NCBI GenBank assembly: GCA_001310555.1
Contig: BAXO01000024.1
Coordinates: forward strand, 1-58,404
Reading direction: 5' to 3'
Origin: Bacillus sp. JCM 19058
GTDB taxonomy: Bacteria; Bacillota; Bacilli; Bacillales_H; Bacillaceae_D
DNA length: 58,404 nt
A program made the position numbers and the translations under genes. Numbering within the stretch: the stretch's first letter is position 1; the number at the start of each line of letters is the position of its first letter. The notes below the pieces were generated by a model, which ran no database searches, had not been told where the DNA came from, and saw only the letters and a list, made by a program, of their open reading frames with translations. Positions 40,682 through 53,052 of the stretch are shown here, in pieces.

Positions 40682-41466
40682 TTGCTTGCTCCGAGTAGAC
40701 GCAACAAAATCTTGCAGCTGTTGCGAGAAAACAAGCAAATCACCGTTAAAGACACGGCACAGCATTTACAAATATCGCTTGGGACGTTGCGAAATGATTT
40801 AAAGATTCTTGAGAAGGAAGGCTTTCTCACGAGAACGCACGGAGGAGCGGTTTTGCCAGAGCAGCATGAGGTTCAATACTCGTTCAAATGGCGGGCGGAA
40901 ATCAACAGTGATGAGAAGAAGGCGATTGGCCAAGTGGCGGGTCAGCTGCTTGAAAATTCTAAGGCGAACTGCATTATGATTGACGCAAGCTCGACAGGGT
41001 TGGAATTGGCGAAGTATTTACTTGAATTAAAGGATTTAACCGTTATAACGAACGGCTTGGCCACAGCGCAGCTGCTTGCACAAAACTCGAAGCTGACTGT
41101 GATTATGGTTGGCGGAATTGTACGTTCGGGAAGTACAGAAGTAGAAGGTCTTCTCGGTCATTCGTTGCTAAAAAAATATTCATGCCGATTATTTCTTCTT
41201 CTCATCCCATGGCCTAACGCTGGAGCAAGGGTTCACAGAGTTCAGCCTTTACGAGGCGGAACTGAAAAAAAGAAATGGCCGCCAATGCGGAACAAGTCAT
41301 TGCGCTCAGTGACCATACGAAAATCGGTCGTAAATCGATGGTAACCTCGATTCAGCTTCGCGATGTTGATCAATTGATTACGAGCCAAAAAGCAAGTGAG
41401 TCATTATTGAAGCGTATCGAAGCGGATTTCGGAACGAAAATCATCGTGTTACAGCAGGGTGAATAA
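40682..41466 (+). CDS. DeoR-family transcriptional repressor (two frameshifts)
   Basis: N-terminal winged helix SRRNKILQLLRENKQITVKD and ISLGTLRNDLKILEKEGFLTRTHGGAVL are the DeoR signature. The C-terminal sensor domain has CIMIDASSTGLELAKYL and VIMVGGIVRSGSTEVEG. Members usually respond to a sugar phosphate. Start is TTG at 40682 behind GGCGGGTGG. Runs at 41170-41176 and 41265-41271 have seven A where six give LLKNIHADYFFFSSHG and ELKKEMAANAEQVIALS. Target genes are probably araL-araM or the downstream epimerase. Confidence 0.9.
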
Positions 41467-41687
41467 ATGGTAAGGCTTTCAATTCTATTGCGTTCCAAGT
41501 ATAATTGAAGTATTTGAACGAGAGCTCGGGGGCGGACTGGCATTGCAAGGGGCAATAGCGGTTTGTCCTTGCTTTGCATTTGCAATCCCGCCACTTGCAT
41601 ACTTTGCGAATATTTACCTAATCGGTGTGTTCGTCCTCCCTGAGCGGTGTTTTTTTGTAAAAATAATGTGCGATTGGAGCTGGAAAA

Positions 41688-42724
41688 ATGAGTATAAAGG
41701 AACGGAGTTTTGCTCAGCATAATGGGAAAAATGTACGTGCTTATACGCTCGAAAACAGTCATCGTGTGCAGATGACTTGTTTAAACTACGGCTGTATCAT
41801 TACGGAACTACGAACTCCAGATCGGAACGGAAACTATGAAAATATTGTTTTGGGCTTCAATTCGCTAGACGAATACTTCGACTATTCCTCTTATTTTGGA
41901 GCGATTGTAGGCAGGGTTGCCGGTCGAATTAAAGAGGGGAGGTTCGAGCTTGACGGCAGAAGCTATCAGCTAGCTCGAAATGACGGGAATAATCATTTGC
42001 ACGGCGGGACGAAAGGCTTCAGCGATCTGATCTGGGACGCTGAAATAATCGATCGGCAGTCGATCAAGTTTACGTATGTAAGCGCGGATGGAGACGAAGG
42101 GTACCCTGGGAAACTCCTTGTCAGCGTAACGTACTCATTAACGGATGAGAATGAATTGCTCGTTTCGTATGAGGCGACAACCGATCAAGATACGTTAGTG
42201 AACTTGACGAACCATACATATTTCAATTTAAGCGGCGATTTGAAACGGGATATAACCGAGCATACTTTAAAAATGAAAAGTGACAAATTCCTTGAACTGA
42301 GCGAAGATCTATTGCCGACAGGGAAGGAAGTGGACGTTGATGGTACACCATTTGATTTTCGTAGTGGAAGAAGGATTTCTACAGGGATTTCGTCGGCGCA
42401 CACCCAAAATGTGCTCGCTGGGCACGGCTACGATCATCCTTTCTTGTTAAAGGAAAACCGACAGGCTGAGGTTGTTCTCAGTGACGATATTAGTGGTAGA
42501 GGCTCGTAGTTGAAACCGACGAGCCGTGCGTTGTCCTATATACTGGAAACCAATTAGGTAATGAATTTTCGATCCGTGGTGTCCGTTCTAGAAAATATCT
42601 CGGGCTCTGCTTAGAGACTCAAGCGCCTCCTGATGCGATCCACCATCCGCACTTTGCGCCAATCGTTTTAAAGTCGGGCGAAACATATCGGAGCAGGACG
42701 AGCTACCGTTTTACGAATGAGTAG
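41688..42724 (+). CDS. galM: Aldose 1-epimerase (galactose mutarotase)
   Basis: Interconverts alpha and beta anomers of galactose and other aldoses. The substrate His residues are in GNNHLHGGTKGF and NLTNHTYFNLSG, and GYDHPFLL follows; the catalytic Glu falls in the C-terminal half. The frame breaks near 42505 with one base off (SGRG|RLVVETDEPCVV), after which CLETQAPPDAIHHPHFAP is the conserved end. Reconstructed about 345 residues. Start ATG at 41688 behind GGAGC. Fits the galactan and arabinose genes nearby; the exact sugar is uncertain. Confidence 0.9.
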
Positions 42725-43135
42725 GAAAAGGACTCTGGATTGGACGAGCGTTAAAAACAGAGGCCTGGCTGAAGTCCACTGGCTCAGGCTCGTTCGTTCG
42801 GGTCTCCCCGCCGGACCCGGAGCATGATTTTCGGGAGCGGAATTCGGAGCGCCTAAACATAGATATCTCCTTAACTTTATATACAAAAGTATAATCCTTT
42901 AATAAAGATGGAGTCAGAAAGATGTATACATAGACTGCATCTTTTTTGCTATTTTTATAATAGCCATCTGAGACTTAAATAAGACTAGCAAATTAATTCG
43001 GTTTCTGCAAAAATATAAAAAGTGGAAGGGAACTTGACTTTTTAGGAGAATTGAGTAAAGATAAAAGTAAAATATTTTACTTTATGCAATTATACTTTCT
43101 AACATATGCGAGTAAATAGTAGGAGGATAAATGAA
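42725..43135 (+). promoter_or_regulatory. ganR upstream region with a 20-bp palindrome
   Basis: AAAGTAAAATATTTTACTTT at 43064-43083 is a perfect palindrome, 53 bases before the ganR start. A possible -35 TTGACT lies at 43033-43038. A related inverted repeat lies after ganR at 44183. Both fit operators for a LacI-type repressor, suggesting autoregulation. The first part of the stretch (42725-42900) holds nothing recognised. Confidence 0.6.
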
Positions 43136-44132
43136 TTGACAACGATAAAAAAAAGTAGCAGAGGAAGCGGGCTTTTCCATTACAACAGTCTCGCGGGTTC
43201 TTAATAATGATGAAAAGCTATCGGTATCTGATGAAACTAGAGAAAAGATATATGAAGTTGCAGAAAGGCTAGCCTATCGAAAAAAGACAGTAAGAGCGCT
43301 AGTAAAAAATATCGCTTTTTTTATATTGGCTGACAGACAAAGAAGAACTTGAAGATGTTTATTTCAAAGCGATGAGACTGGAGATAGAAAAGCTGGCTAA
43401 TACGAATAATGTTGAATTAAAAACTTATAAAAATGCGGATGGGATTGATTCGATTCCGAATGATATAGAAGGTTTTATTGCGGTTGGAATATTTTCGGAT
43501 AAAGAATTGAACATATTGAGAGAAAAAACGAAAAACGGAGTGTTTATCGATTCGACTCCTGATCCAAACCATTTTGATTCTGTCAGACCAGACTTAGCGC
43601 AGATTACAAAAAGAACGGTTGATCATTTGATGAATACTGGTCATATTGAGATCGGTCTTATCGGAGGAACCTACCATAACCCGAATACAGATATAGATGA
43701 GATGGATATTCGTGAAAAAACCTTTCGAAATTATATGAAAGAAAAAGATTTGTTGGATGAAAACTATATTTTTTTGTCACCGCGGTTTTTCTGTAGACAA
43801 TGGTTATCGCTTAACGATTGAAGCTATTGAAAAGCTAGGTGATAGGCTTCCGACGGCTTTTTTTTGTAGCAGGGGATCCGATTGCTGTCGGCTGCCTGCA
43901 AGCATTGAATGAAAAAGGGATAGCCATTCCTAATAGGGTTAGTGTTATTAGTATCAATAATATTAGTATCGCTAAATATGTATCTCCGCCTTTAACGACA
44001 TTCCATATTGATACAAAGGAATTGTGTAAAGTCGCTATTGAGCTTTTACTAGAACGAGTAGTAGAGAAAAGAAAGATTGTTAAAACTATATATTTAGGGG
44101 CGGAATTAGTAAAAAGGAAAAGTGCCCTATAA
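43136..44132 (+). CDS. ganR: LacI-family repressor of galactan genes (frame broken)
   Basis: Corrected N-terminus MTTIKKVAEEAGFSITTVSR and VLNNDEKLSVSDETR is a LacI HTH with hinge; the periplasmic-binding-like sensor domain has GVFIDSTPDPNHFDSVRPD, ENYIFCHRGFSVDNGYRLTI, TAFFVAGDPIAVGCLQAL, and the C-terminal YVSPPLTTFHID typical of the family. The start is TTG at 43136 behind AGGAGG. Breaks: 43147-43154 (eight A for seven), 43316-43322 (seven T for six), the T run at 43769-43775 (seven for six) and 43858-43865 (eight T for seven). Position before the gan operon supports the name. Confidence 0.88.
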
Positions 44133-44140
44133 AGAGTGCA

Positions 44141-44175
44141 AGCCTAAAGTTTATAAAACTTTAGGCTTATTTTAA
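44141..44175 (+). terminator. Terminator of ganR
   Basis: AGCCTAAAGTTT and AAACTTTAGGCT are perfect 12-base arms around ATA, followed by TATTTTAAT; 8 bases after the ganR stop. Confidence 0.88.
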
Positions 44176-44182
44176 TAAAAAA

Positions 44183-44202
44183 TTTTACTTTTATGAGTAA
44201 AA
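44183..44202. promoter_or_regulatory. Inverted repeat upstream of ganS, putative GanR operator
   Basis: TTTTACT and AGTAAAA flank a 6-base centre. The half sites match those in the palindrome before ganR (AGTAAAA/TTTTACT), but in opposite arrangement. It lies just before the -35 of the ganS promoter. Confidence 0.5.
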
Positions 44203-44217
44203 AATTATCTTAAATTA

Positions 44218-44267
44218 TTTACAATATTTTATTAAAATGATATATTGTTTTCATGAAACGCTTTCAT
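44218..44267 (+). promoter_or_regulatory. ganS promoter and LacI-type site
   Basis: TTTACA (44218-44223) and TATATT (44241-44246) are separated by 17 bases, a sound sigma-A promoter. ATGAAA, CGC, TTTCAT at 44253-44267 is a perfect inverted repeat at the expected transcription start. It resembles a CcpA box that is one base short of the usual 14, or may be a repressor site of GanR. Confidence 0.65.
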
Positions 44268-44309
44268 TATTCCAATTGAGATCTGTACTAAAAGGGGAGG
44301 ATGAAAAGA

Positions 44310-45578
44310 ATGAAAAGCTATAAAAATTGGGTAGGTATCATAACTGCTATGGTATTCAGTATGGTACTTGTTGCTTGTGGGCCATCAGATGATGATGATA
44401 CAACAGGTGACACGGAGGAAGCGACAGGTGACATCGAATTGGTAGTGTGGGAAGACCAAGATAAAGCTGCAGGAATTGCAGATGCAGTTGCTGTTTTTGA
44501 AGAAGATCATGGTGTAACGGTTCGAGTAGAAGAAAGAACATATGCACAGCAAATTGAAGACTTGAGACTTGACGGACCGGCTGGGACAGGCCCTGATGTC
44601 TTAACGATGCCTGGTGATCAAATTGGGACAGCGGTGGTTGAAGGTTTAATAAATGACTTAACAATCGATGAGGAATTACAATCTATTTATACAGATGCTG
44701 CAATGATGTCTCAAATGGTAGATGGCAGTGTTTATGGTCTGCCGAAAGCAGTAGAAACGACGGTTCTTTTTTATAATAAAGAGTTAATATCAGATGAGGA
44801 ATTGCCACAAACTTTAGATGAGTGGTATGAGTTTTCACAAAATGTAGAAGATGGTACGTATGGATTTTTAGCTTTATTTGATCAAATTTATTACGCACAA
44901 AGCGTATTTGGTGGATATGGTGGTTACGTATTTGGTCAAAGTGCAGATGGGAACTACGATCCAACAGACATTGGTTTAAATAATGCAGGTGCTATTGAAG
45001 GTGCTGAAATTATTAAAAAGTTTTATGATGAAGATTTATTCCCATCAGGTATTGTAGGTGAGCAAGGGATCAACGTGTTAGATTCTTTATTTTCTGAAGG
45101 AAAAGCGGCAGCAGTTATTTCTGGGCCTTGGAATTTAGAGCCATTTGAGCGTGCTGGGATTGATTATGGAGTTGTGAAGCTACCTGAGCTTTCAAATGGC
45201 GACAATATGAGTGCGTTCATGGGTGTGAAGAGCTACAACGTCAGTAGCTATTCTAAACATAGTGAATTAGCAGAAGAACTAGTGAAATTTTTAGCAAATG
45301 AAGAAAATTCAAAAACTCGTTATGAGGTTACACAAGAAGTTCCAGCTGTACAAGCTTTAGCAGATGATCCGGTCGTAACAGAAAGTGAAGCAGCGCAAGC
45401 GGTTGCTGAGCAATCACAATTTTCGGAGTTAACACCAAACATTCCTGAAATGAACGAAGTTTGGACCCCGATTGATGCGGCACTTCAAACGATTGCAACT
45501 GGTAGTTCGGAGCCTAAAGCGGCATTAAATCAAGCAGTAGACTTAATTCGATCTCAAATCGAAGCAAATCATAATTAG
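44310..45578 (+). CDS. ganS: Galacto-oligosaccharide-binding lipoprotein GanS (CycB)
   Basis: About 422 residues, intact. A lipoprotein signal ends in MVLVACGPSD, followed by an acidic linker and a MalE-type binding domain (ELVVWEDQDKAAGIADAVAVF, GTGPDVLTMPGDQIGTAVV, VYGLPKAVETTVLFYNKEL). It captures galactan oligosaccharides for GanPQ. The start is the ATG at 44310; an in-frame ATG nine bases earlier touches the GGGGAGG site and cannot be used. First gene of a five-gene operon in the B. subtilis order. Confidence 0.93.
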   Translation: MKSYKNWVGIITAMVFSMVLVACGPSDDDDTTGDTEEATGDIELVVWEDQDKAAGIADAVAVFEEDHGVTVRVEERTYAQQIEDLRLDGPAGTGPDVLTMPGDQIGTAVVEGLINDLTIDEELQSIYTDAAMMSQMVDGSVYGLPKAVETTVLFYNKELISDEELPQTLDEWYEFSQNVEDGTYGFLALFDQIYYAQSVFGGYGGYVFGQSADGNYDPTDIGLNNAGAIEGAEIIKKFYDEDLFPSGIVGEQGINVLDSLFSEGKAAAVISGPWNLEPFERAGIDYGVVKLPELSNGDNMSAFMGVKSYNVSSYSKHSELAEELVKFLANEENSKTRYEVTQEVPAVQALADDPVVTESEAAQAVAEQSQFSELTPNIPEMNEVWTPIDAALQTIATGSSEPKAALNQAVDLIRSQIEANHN

Positions 45579-45594
45579 TTATAAAAGATAGAAT

Positions 45595-45619
45595 AGTGTC
45601 AAACAAATCGTTTGGCACT
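45595..45619 (+). terminator. Hairpin between ganS and ganP
   Basis: AGTGTCAAAC and GTTTGGCACT pair with one G-T, followed by TTGTTTG. Located 17 bases after ganS, it can lower expression of the permeases relative to the binding protein, as is usual in such operons. Confidence 0.6.
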
Positions 45620-45648
45620 TTGTTTGTAAATAACGAGGTGAAAAAAAA

Positions 45649-46906
45649 GTGCAGCATCGAAAAATCGCATTAATATTGTCGATTATTCCTGGTCTCGGGC
45701 AGTTTTATAATAAGCAATGGGTAAAGGGGATTCTCTTTTTAGGGTTTTCAGGGGCATTTATTGCTGTTTTTGCAGATTTATTTAATATGGGATATTGGGG
45801 GCTAGTCACACTAGGAACTCAAGTGCCAAGAGACAATTCTATTTTCTTGTTGGCAGAAGGAATTATAGCTGTTATTGTCACCTGTTTTGGATTAGCAATT
45901 TATTACCTAAATTTAAGAGATGCGTATAAAAACGGTAAGCTACGTGATGAGAATATGAGATTACACAGCATCATAGAGCAATACAGAAATTTAATTGAAC
46001 AAGGGTACCCATATGTTGTAAGTGGACCTTCTTTGTTCATTTTAGTGTTTGCTGTTATTTTCCCTATTTTATTCAGTTTTGCATTAGCGTTTACGAATTA
46101 TAATCTTTACAATTCGCCACCAGCTAATTTAGTAGACTGGGTTGGTTTTCAGACCTTTACAAATATTTTTACTGTAGACATTTGGCGTTCTACTTTTTTT
46201 TGATGTATTATCATGGACCGTGATTTGGACCCTAGTAGCTACGACGTTACAAGTTAGTTTAGGGGTGTTTTTGGCCGTCGTTGCTAACCAAAAAGAGATT
46301 AAGTTTAAAAAGTTTTTCCGAACGATATTAATATTACCTTGGGCTGTACCTGGGTTTGTTACAATATTAATTTTTGCCGGTTTATTTAATGATAGTTTTG
46401 GTGCCATTAATAATGATATTTTAGCTTTTTTTGGCATTGATCCAATTCCGTGGCTGACGAATTCTACATGGACAAAGGTAGCTTTAATATCGATTCAAGG
46501 ATGGCTTGGATTCCCTTATATCTTTTTAGTAACAACTGGGGTGCTTCAATCCATTCCGGATGATTTATATGAGGCAGCAACGATTGACGGAGCTTCGATC
46601 TTTTCTAAATTTAGACATATCACATTACCGATGGTTCTAATTGCGATGGCTCCGATTATTATTACACAATATACGTTTAATTTTAATAACTTTAATATCA
46701 TTTATCTCTTTAGTGGTGGTGGGCCAGCTGTTCCAGATTCATCTGCAGGTGGGACGGATATTTTAGTATCTTGGATTTATAAATTAACGATGCAATCAAG
46801 TCAATATTCATTAGCTGCTGCCTTAACCATTTTATTATCGATATTTGTGATAGGAATTGCGTTATGGCAGTTCAGAAGAACAAAGTCTTTTAAAGAGGGG
46901 GCGTAA
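45649..46906 (+). CDS. ganP: Galactan oligosaccharide permease GanP (one frameshift)
   Basis: MalF-type membrane subunit of the importer, about 418 residues. An N-terminal helix block (LILSIIPGLGQFYNKQWVKG) precedes the main six helices, and the ATPase-contact EAA loop is LYEAATIDGASIFSKFRHITLPMV. Start GTG at 45649 behind GAGGTGA. The run at 46194-46201 has eight T where seven gives WRSTFFDVLSWTVIW. Its stop TAATG overlaps ganQ. No ATPase gene is present; a shared one such as MsmX must serve. Confidence 0.93.
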
Positions 46907-47759
46907 TGATGCAATTAGATATGAACAAAAAGAAATATATACGATTAACGATTTCATATTTAATTTTAGCTTTTATGGTATGTGTGATCGTTTACCCTCT
47001 CTTATGGACAATAGGCGCGAGCTTTAATCCTGGAAATAGCTTAATTAGTACGTCAATGATCCCGCAAAATCCATCACTTATTCATTATCAGGAATTGTTT
47101 GCAGGGAAACCAAGTCTACAATATGTTCAATGGTATATGAATTCGATAAAAATTAGTGTATTCACGATGCTAGGAACGATAATTAGTGTTTCTTTTACGG
47201 CCTATGCTTTTTCTAGGTTCCGTTTTAAAGGAAGAAGACATGGACTTACTTTGTTTTTACTACTACAAATGATTCCGCAATTCTCTGCACTTATTGCGCT
47301 ATTTGTTTTAGCGCAAATGTTAGGATGATGAATAGTCACTGGTTATTGATTTTGCTATATATCGGTGGTCAAATTCCGATGAATACGTATTTAATGAAAG
47401 GTTATATGGATTCTATTCCAATGGACTTAGATGAAAGTGCAAAAATAGATGGGGCAAGCAACACGAGAATTTTCCTGCAAATTATTATGCCGTTGTCTAA
47501 GCCGATGCTTGCTGTTGTGGCTATGAATGGTTTTACAGGTCCACTTGGAGATTTTATTTTAGCTTCAACGATATTAAGAACCCCAGAATCCTATACATTA
47601 CCAATTGGTTTATTTAACCTTGTGAATGATGTAATGGGAGCAAGTTATACAACATTTGCCGCAGGAGCGATTTTAATTAGTATTCCTGTAGCCATTATCT
47701 TTATATTGTTACAGAAAAACTTTGTTTCTGGCTTAACAGCTGGAGGAACAAAAGGTTAA
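46906..47759 (+). CDS. ganQ: Galactan oligosaccharide permease GanQ (one frameshift)
   Basis: MalG-type membrane subunit, about 284 residues. The EAA loop is DLDESAKIDGASNTRIFLQIIMPL and the C-terminus ends NFVSGLTAGGTKG, standard for this family. It begins at the ATG overlapping the ganP stop. A base is missing near 47322 (TTAGGATG), and adding one G makes LAQMLGMMNSHWLL. It pairs with GanP to form the translocation channel for galactan oligosaccharides. Confidence 0.93.
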
Positions 47760-47785
47760 TTTTTTTTGCTTAAAAGGAGAGAACG

Positions 47786-49843
47786 ATGACGCAATTTACT
47801 AAAACTTATACGACAAAAGAAAAATTTATGCTTCATGGTGGAGACTATAACCCAGATCAATGGATAGATTATCCCGAGATTTTGGAAAAAGATCTAAAGT
47901 TAATGAGGATCGCTCATACGAATACGTTCTCTGTTGGTATTTTTGCTTGGAGTACTCTTGAACCAGAAGAAGGAGTTTATCATTTTGAGTGGTTAGATAA
48001 AATTATTGATGATATTTACAGTATTGGAGGTCGAGTGATACTAGCTACGCCTAGTGGAGCAAGGCCTGCATGGATGTCACAAAAATATCCAGAAGTATTG
48101 CGCGTAAATGAAAACCGAATGAAACAATTACATGGAGGACGCCATAATCATTGTTTTTCTTCAAAGGTATATCGTGAAAAAACGAAACAGATGAATGAAA
48201 AGCTTGTAGAAAGATACGGGGAACATCCTGCTTTAATTATGTGGCATATTTCTAATGAATATGGTGGAGAATGTCATTGTAATCATTGCCAAGAAGCCTT
48301 TAGAAATTGGTTAAAAGAAAAATATAATCATAACTTAAAAGAGTTAAATCATGCTTGGTGGGGACCTTTTTGGAGTCATACATTCAATGATTGGTCTCAA
48401 ATTGAATCTCCATCCCCGATAGGTGAAAGCGCGGTACACGGAATGAATCTTGACTGGAGACGTTTTGTGACAGATCAGACGATTTCATTTTATGAAAATG
48501 AAATTATTCCATTAAGAAAGCATACCCCACATATACCAATCACGACAAACTTTATGGCAGATACCCATGATCTCATTCCGTTCCAAGGGCTTGATTATAG
48601 TATATTTGCGAAGCATGTTGATGTAGTGAGCTGGGATGCTTATCCTGCATGGCATAATGGGATAGTACAGCTGAGTTGGCAATGAAAGTAGGCTTCATTG
48701 ATGATTTATATCGTAGCCTAAAGCAACAGCCATTTTTATTAATGGAATCAACACCAAGCGGAGTAATTGGCACGATGTTAATAAAACGAAACGACCAGGC
48801 ATGCACTTGCTATCGTCTATGCAGATGATTGCTCATGGATCGGATAGTATTTTATATTTCCAATGGAGAAAATCTCGTGGTTCTTCTGAGAAGTTCCATG
48901 GAGCCGTAGTCGATCATGATAATTCTGCTGAAAATCGCGTTTTTAAAGATGTAGAAGAAGTGGGCAAAGCGTTAGCAAAATTGGGGGATGTTGTTGGAGC
49001 GAATCGCCAAAGTGAAGTGGCTATTCTATTTGATTGGGATAATCATTGGGCATTAAGAGATGCGCAAGGTTTTGCGAAGGAAACAAAAAGGTATCCTCAA
49101 ACTTTACAGGAGCATTATCGTGCTTTCTGGGAAAAAGATATTCCTGTCGACGTCATTACGAAGGAACAAGAATTCTCGTCTTATAAATTATTGCTCATTC
49201 CAATGCTGTATCTGTTAAGTGAGGAAACGATCGCTCGTTTAAAGGAATTTGTTACTAACGGTGGTCACTTAGTGAGACGTATATTAGTGGATTAGTAAAT
49301 GAGAATGATTTGACATACCTCGGTGGCTGGCATCAAGACCTGCAAGAAATATTCGGTTTTAATCCAACTGAAACAGATACTTTCTATCCGTCAGATCGTA
49401 ATTCTATTTCTTATCAAGGTAAGAATTATGAAGTAAGAGACTATGCAACAGTAATAAAAAATAAAACAGCGCAAGTGGAAGCAACTTATCTTAAAGATTT
49501 TTATGAAAATACGGCCGCGATTACGAGCCATTCCTATAAAGAAGGGAAGACTTATTTTATCGGTGCTCGCTTAGAGAAAGGATTCCATCGTGACTTCTAT
49601 CAAAACATTATTTCTGAGCTAGACCTCGAAAGGGAACTTCCTGTAGTACATGGAGAAGGGGTATCTGTTCAAGTGCGGGAAGATGATAAAACGAACTATG
49701 TGTTTGTGATGAATTTTACTGAGAAAGTACAAAGAATCGAAGTAAAGCATAAATTGAAAGACTTATTAACGGATGAAGAAGAATTTGGAGAACTTTCCCT
49801 TCCGAAATATGGAGTAAAAGTCTACGCCGTTTCAAAACCATAA
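47786..49843 (+). CDS. ganA: Beta-galactosidase GanA, GH42 (frame broken)
   Basis: Cytoplasmic GH42 enzyme that releases galactose from imported galacto-oligosaccharides. The acid/base Glu is in LIMWHISNEYGGECHCNHC, whose Cys cluster is the usual zinc site, and the nucleophile is in PFLLMESTPSG. The C-terminal domains end KDLLTDEEEFGELSLPKYG. Corrected length about 686 residues. Breaks: about 48664 (an A lost), about 48758 (an A lost), about 49276 (one base lost). ATG at 47786 follows AAAGGAGAG. The T8 run at 47760-47767 lies between genes. Confidence 0.95.
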
Positions 49844-49850
49844 TCTATTC

Positions 49851-49887
49851 ATAACCTGACTTATTCATATTGGATAGGTTAGGTTAT
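49851..49887 (+). terminator. Weak hairpin between ganA and ganB
   Basis: ATAACCT and AGGTTAT pair around a long loop just after the ganA stop. It is too weak for a confident terminator; ganB has its own cre site just below. Confidence 0.3.
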
Positions 49888-49897
49888 TGCCAAAGGT

Positions 49898-49911
49898 TGA
49901 AAGCGATAACA
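49898..49911. promoter_or_regulatory. Catabolite responsive element (cre) before ganB
   Basis: TGAAAGCGATAACA matches the CcpA box TGWAANCGNTNWCA at all positions. It lies 27 bases before the ganB start, so CcpA may repress or block transcription of the galactanase when good sugars are present. Confidence 0.8.
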
Positions 49912-49938
49912 ATATAAAGAAGAGTCGAGGTGTAAAAG

Positions 49939-52622
<2,684 letters not shown>

Positions 52623-52623
52623 A

Positions 52624-52850
52624 TGAAGCAGCTGGGACAAAACCGACCACCGAAATTTGTATTAAAGGGAATGGATGCTGTGTGGCTCCCGAACATCATA
52701 CTCCGTGTCTTGTGGGGCGGCTGCCGAACGAATCGGTTTTGTCGCTAGATTTCGGTTTTGCCACTATGTATATTTTCGCCCGCTCGGACACTTGTAAAAT
52801 ATTTTGAGTGTCGTCTAACTTTTTTAGGTTGTTTTGTCCCTCTCGCGGAT
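52624..52850. repeat. Candidate dispersed palindromic element
   Basis: GGGACAAAAC at 52635-52644 pairs with GTTTTGTCCC at 52831-52840, and GACAAAACCGA at 52637-52647 with TCGGTTTTGTC at 52733-52743. Nested inverted repeats and no open gene suggest a small non-coding element of the GCTGGGACAAAA type seen between genes in Firmicutes. It stands at the right edge of the AT-rich gan segment. Confidence 0.5.
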
Positions 52851-52932
52851 TTTTGAAGAAGGAATAAAGTACAAAGGCTAGCAAGGCTTCTTCTATTAAG
52901 ATAGTATCCTATTATTCGTAACTCATGTCCTT

Positions 52933-52948
52933 ACTTATACGTACAAGT
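52933..52948. promoter_or_regulatory. AraR operator box 1
   Basis: ACTTATACGTACAAGT fits the B. subtilis AraR operator pattern built on the TACGTACAA core. Its centre is 64 bp from box 2, about six helical turns, which suits cooperative binding and looping. Confidence 0.85.
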
Positions 52949-52996
52949 TGGTAGGATGAAAAATTTGTTTAAGAAATTTATAGCGTTTTATAGAAA

Positions 52997-53012
52997 AATT
53001 GTACGTACAACT
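52997..53012. promoter_or_regulatory. AraR operator box 2
   Basis: AATTGTACGTACAACT is nearly symmetric and matches the AraR consensus closely. It lies within the spacer of the araD promoter, whose -10 TATAAT is at 53014-53019, so bound AraR would block RNA polymerase. Confidence 0.9.
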
Positions 53013-53013
53013 G

Positions 53014-53019
53014 TATAAT
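53014..53019 (+). promoter_or_regulatory. Promoter -10 of the araDBA-R operon
   Basis: TATAAT is a perfect -10 hexamer directly after AraR box 2. The -35 is weak (around 52990). The araD start follows 34 bases later, with GGGAG as ribosome site. Confidence 0.7.
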
Positions 53020-53052
53020 GAAATTACACTTTTTCCGAAGGGAGTTTTAGTC

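Noticed and set aside
43786..43790. T5 run as the site of a ganR frameshift
   Set aside because: Shortening the T7 run at 43769-43775 instead gives the more family-like FCHRGFSVDNGYRLTI through both positions.
44255..44267. Exact cre site at the ganS promoter
   Set aside because: TGAAACGCTTTCA has 13 bases, one short of the CcpA consensus, so it is recorded only as an inverted repeat of uncertain ligand.
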